This document shows positions 63,278 to 64,000 of a stretch of DNA of 64,000 bases, piece after piece (position 1 is the first letter of the stretch; each line of letters starts with the position of its first letter). The notes below the pieces were generated by a model. The model did not search any database, was not told the origin of the DNA, and saw only the letters and a program-made list of their open reading frames with translations. Source of the DNA: UBA7477 sp045602925 (GTDB taxonomy: Bacteria; Bacillota; Clostridia; Oscillospirales; Ruminococcaceae); contig JAZSCN010000003.1 in assembly GCA_045602925.1 (NCBI GenBank), forward strand, positions 1 to 64,000, read 5' to 3'. Made by a program: the position numbers and the translations under genes.

Positions 63278-63884
63278 TTAAACGCTTTTCGAGCAAGTCG
63301 CTAAATTGTTCATCTGAAATTGCTCGGCCAATCAAAATTGGATTGGCGTTTATTGCAACCCTGTACTTAGAACCACATTTTGGACAGGTAAATGTATTTT
63401 CTTTAGTAAAATCAATAGGACAGGGGATTAAATCCTTACTGCAAGAGCAAGAGAAAGTTAATATATTTTTCATTGCAAGATTTTCAGCATGTTCTGCTAA
63501 TGCATTATCTACTTTCTCCAATTGTTCAAACAATTCAGTCTTTACTTCTTCACAAGCGTTATTATAATCTTGTTCTAATTCTTTTGCAAGTAAATTATAT
63601 TTTTCTTTATATTTTTCTTCAAGCTCCTGCGTCTTCTTATTAAGAGAATTATTAAACTTTGTCTGATATTTCTTCTTAACAGAATTTATTTCTAAAGAAT
63701 GTTTATTTTCTAATTTACGTACTAAAGTTTCAATTTTTTCTGTAATTTCTTTATCGAAAGTTACAAGATCAGCTTCTGCTTTATTAGAAATATCAAGATA
63801 ATTCCAATACTTACCACGATAATAAACTAACCCAGTAAGTAAGGCAGCTACACAACAAATTAAAAATAAAATAGTAATAATCAT
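63255..63884 (-). CDS. Membrane-anchored coiled-coil protein with zinc ribbon
   Basis: A 209-residue protein: one N-terminal membrane helix (about 3-21, IITILFLICCVAALLTGLV), a long charged coiled coil (about 35-135) and a C-terminal Cys cluster (SCSCS near 145, then CPKCGSKYRVAI near 167-178) that looks like a zinc ribbon. It probably sits on the inner membrane with its coil in the cytoplasm. No family is recognised; a host-takeover role is possible. It overlaps the recoded gene downstream. Confidence 0.65.
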   Translation of the reverse strand: MIITILFLICCVAALLTGLVYYRGKYWNYLDISNKAEADLVTFDKEITEKIETLVRKLENKHSLEINSVKKKYQTKFNNSLNKKTQELEEKYKEKYNLLAKELEQDYNNACEEVKTELFEQLEKVDNALAEHAENLAMKNILTFSCSCSKDLIPCPIDFTKENTFTCPKCGSKYRVAINANPILIGRAISDEQFSDLLEKRLNENKRTE

Positions 63885-63888
63885 AATA

Positions 63889-64000
63889 TCATTTCTTCAT
63901 TCCAAATGTATCTTCTGGGTTCTCTTCCTCCTTGGTAGCTCCAAGTTTGTCGAGTTCATCAAGTACATCTGTAGATATTATATCATTAATTTTATCTAAT
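63889..64000 (-). CDS. Partial ORF at the right edge (5' end outside window)
   Basis: An open minus-strand frame enters from the right edge, reading LDKINDIISTDVLDELDKLG and ending EDTFGMKK with TGA at 63891-63889. It is acidic and helical. It stops 4 nt before the ATG of the membrane coiled-coil gene, so both are probably in one operon. Product unknown. Confidence 0.55.
   Translation of the reverse strand, partial: LDKINDIISTDVLDELDKLGATKEEENPEDTFGMKK

Noticed and set aside
1..64000. Stop-codon reassignment (TAG or TGA read as sense)
   Set aside because: TAA, TAG and TGA all end genes at sensible places (for example TAG at 29951, TGA at 41330 and 44912), with neighbours starting right after.
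1..64000. Simple P-site slippage as the cause of the shifts
   Set aside because: The codons before CGG are all different and mostly could not re-pair in the +1 frame; only CCC C would slip easily.
1..64000. Sequencing or assembly error at all five CGG sites
   Set aside because: Not fully excluded, but only one site has a homopolymer, the sites share CGGR, and no ordinary in-frame CGG was found elsewhere; random indels would not show this link.
1..64000. CRISPR arrays, insertion sequences, tRNA or rRNA genes
   Set aside because: No regular direct repeats, transposase-like proteins or cloverleaf-like sequences were seen by eye.

Overview
The window is a stretch of a large, AT-rich, lytic-type phage genome with a contractile (T4-like, myovirus) tail. 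Nearly every kilobase codes, on both strands, with gaps usually under 100 bases. Recognisable T4-type parts are the large terminase, a probable small terminase, portal, neck proteins, tail sheath, tube-fold proteins, sheath stabiliser, baseplate wedge (gp6, gp25, gp53 types), hub (gp27 type), spike and clamp-loader ATPase. Starts almost never carry a Shine-Dalgarno sequence and lie in A/T-rich context, as in phages of Bacteroidetes; that host is an inference. A phage GroEL fits a jumbo phage. I saw no tRNA, IS element or CRISPR array, and the major capsid gene is outside the window.

Layout. 1-13.7 kb: large terminase (minus), divergent from a plus-strand run of tube-initiator-like, neck and baseplate wedge genes. 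13.7-17.2 kb: clamp loader, a tail tube gene, and a minus-strand group of small genes. 17.3-30 kb: tape-measure-like pair, tube/baseplate junction, wedge and hub genes; on the minus strand a beta-helix spike protein and an OB-fold spike protein; then a tail lysin. 30-38.8 kb: small terminase candidate, portal, sheath stabiliser (minus), second tube-like protein and a very large sheath. 38.9-40.3 kb: fibre. 40.3-46.9 kb: non-structural genes (nuclease, PAS membrane protein, endolysin, dNMP kinase, thioredoxin-like protein, GroEL). 46.9-63 kb: giant fibre/adhesin genes, including three tandem paralogues. 63-64 kb: small membrane and recoded genes.

Main discovery candidate. In-frame CGG codons are absent from the genes I could read on both strands, with five exceptions. 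At each of those five the reading must move +1 for the protein to continue. The codons in the ribosomal P site differ (CCC, AGC, GTC, CCG, GAG), so simple slippage is unlikely. The fourth base is always a purine (CGGA four times, CGGG once). This fits CGGR being read as a four-base codon, probably arginine. Affected genes are the OB-fold spike protein, the NlpC/P60 tail lysin and two small genes.

Second, a TAAATA box lies at a near-constant distance (14 of 22 at exactly 6 nt) before the start codon of structural and lysis genes on both strands, but not before the replication or metabolism genes. It resembles the T4 late promoter and would place transcription starts at or next to the start codon, giving nearly leaderless late mRNAs.
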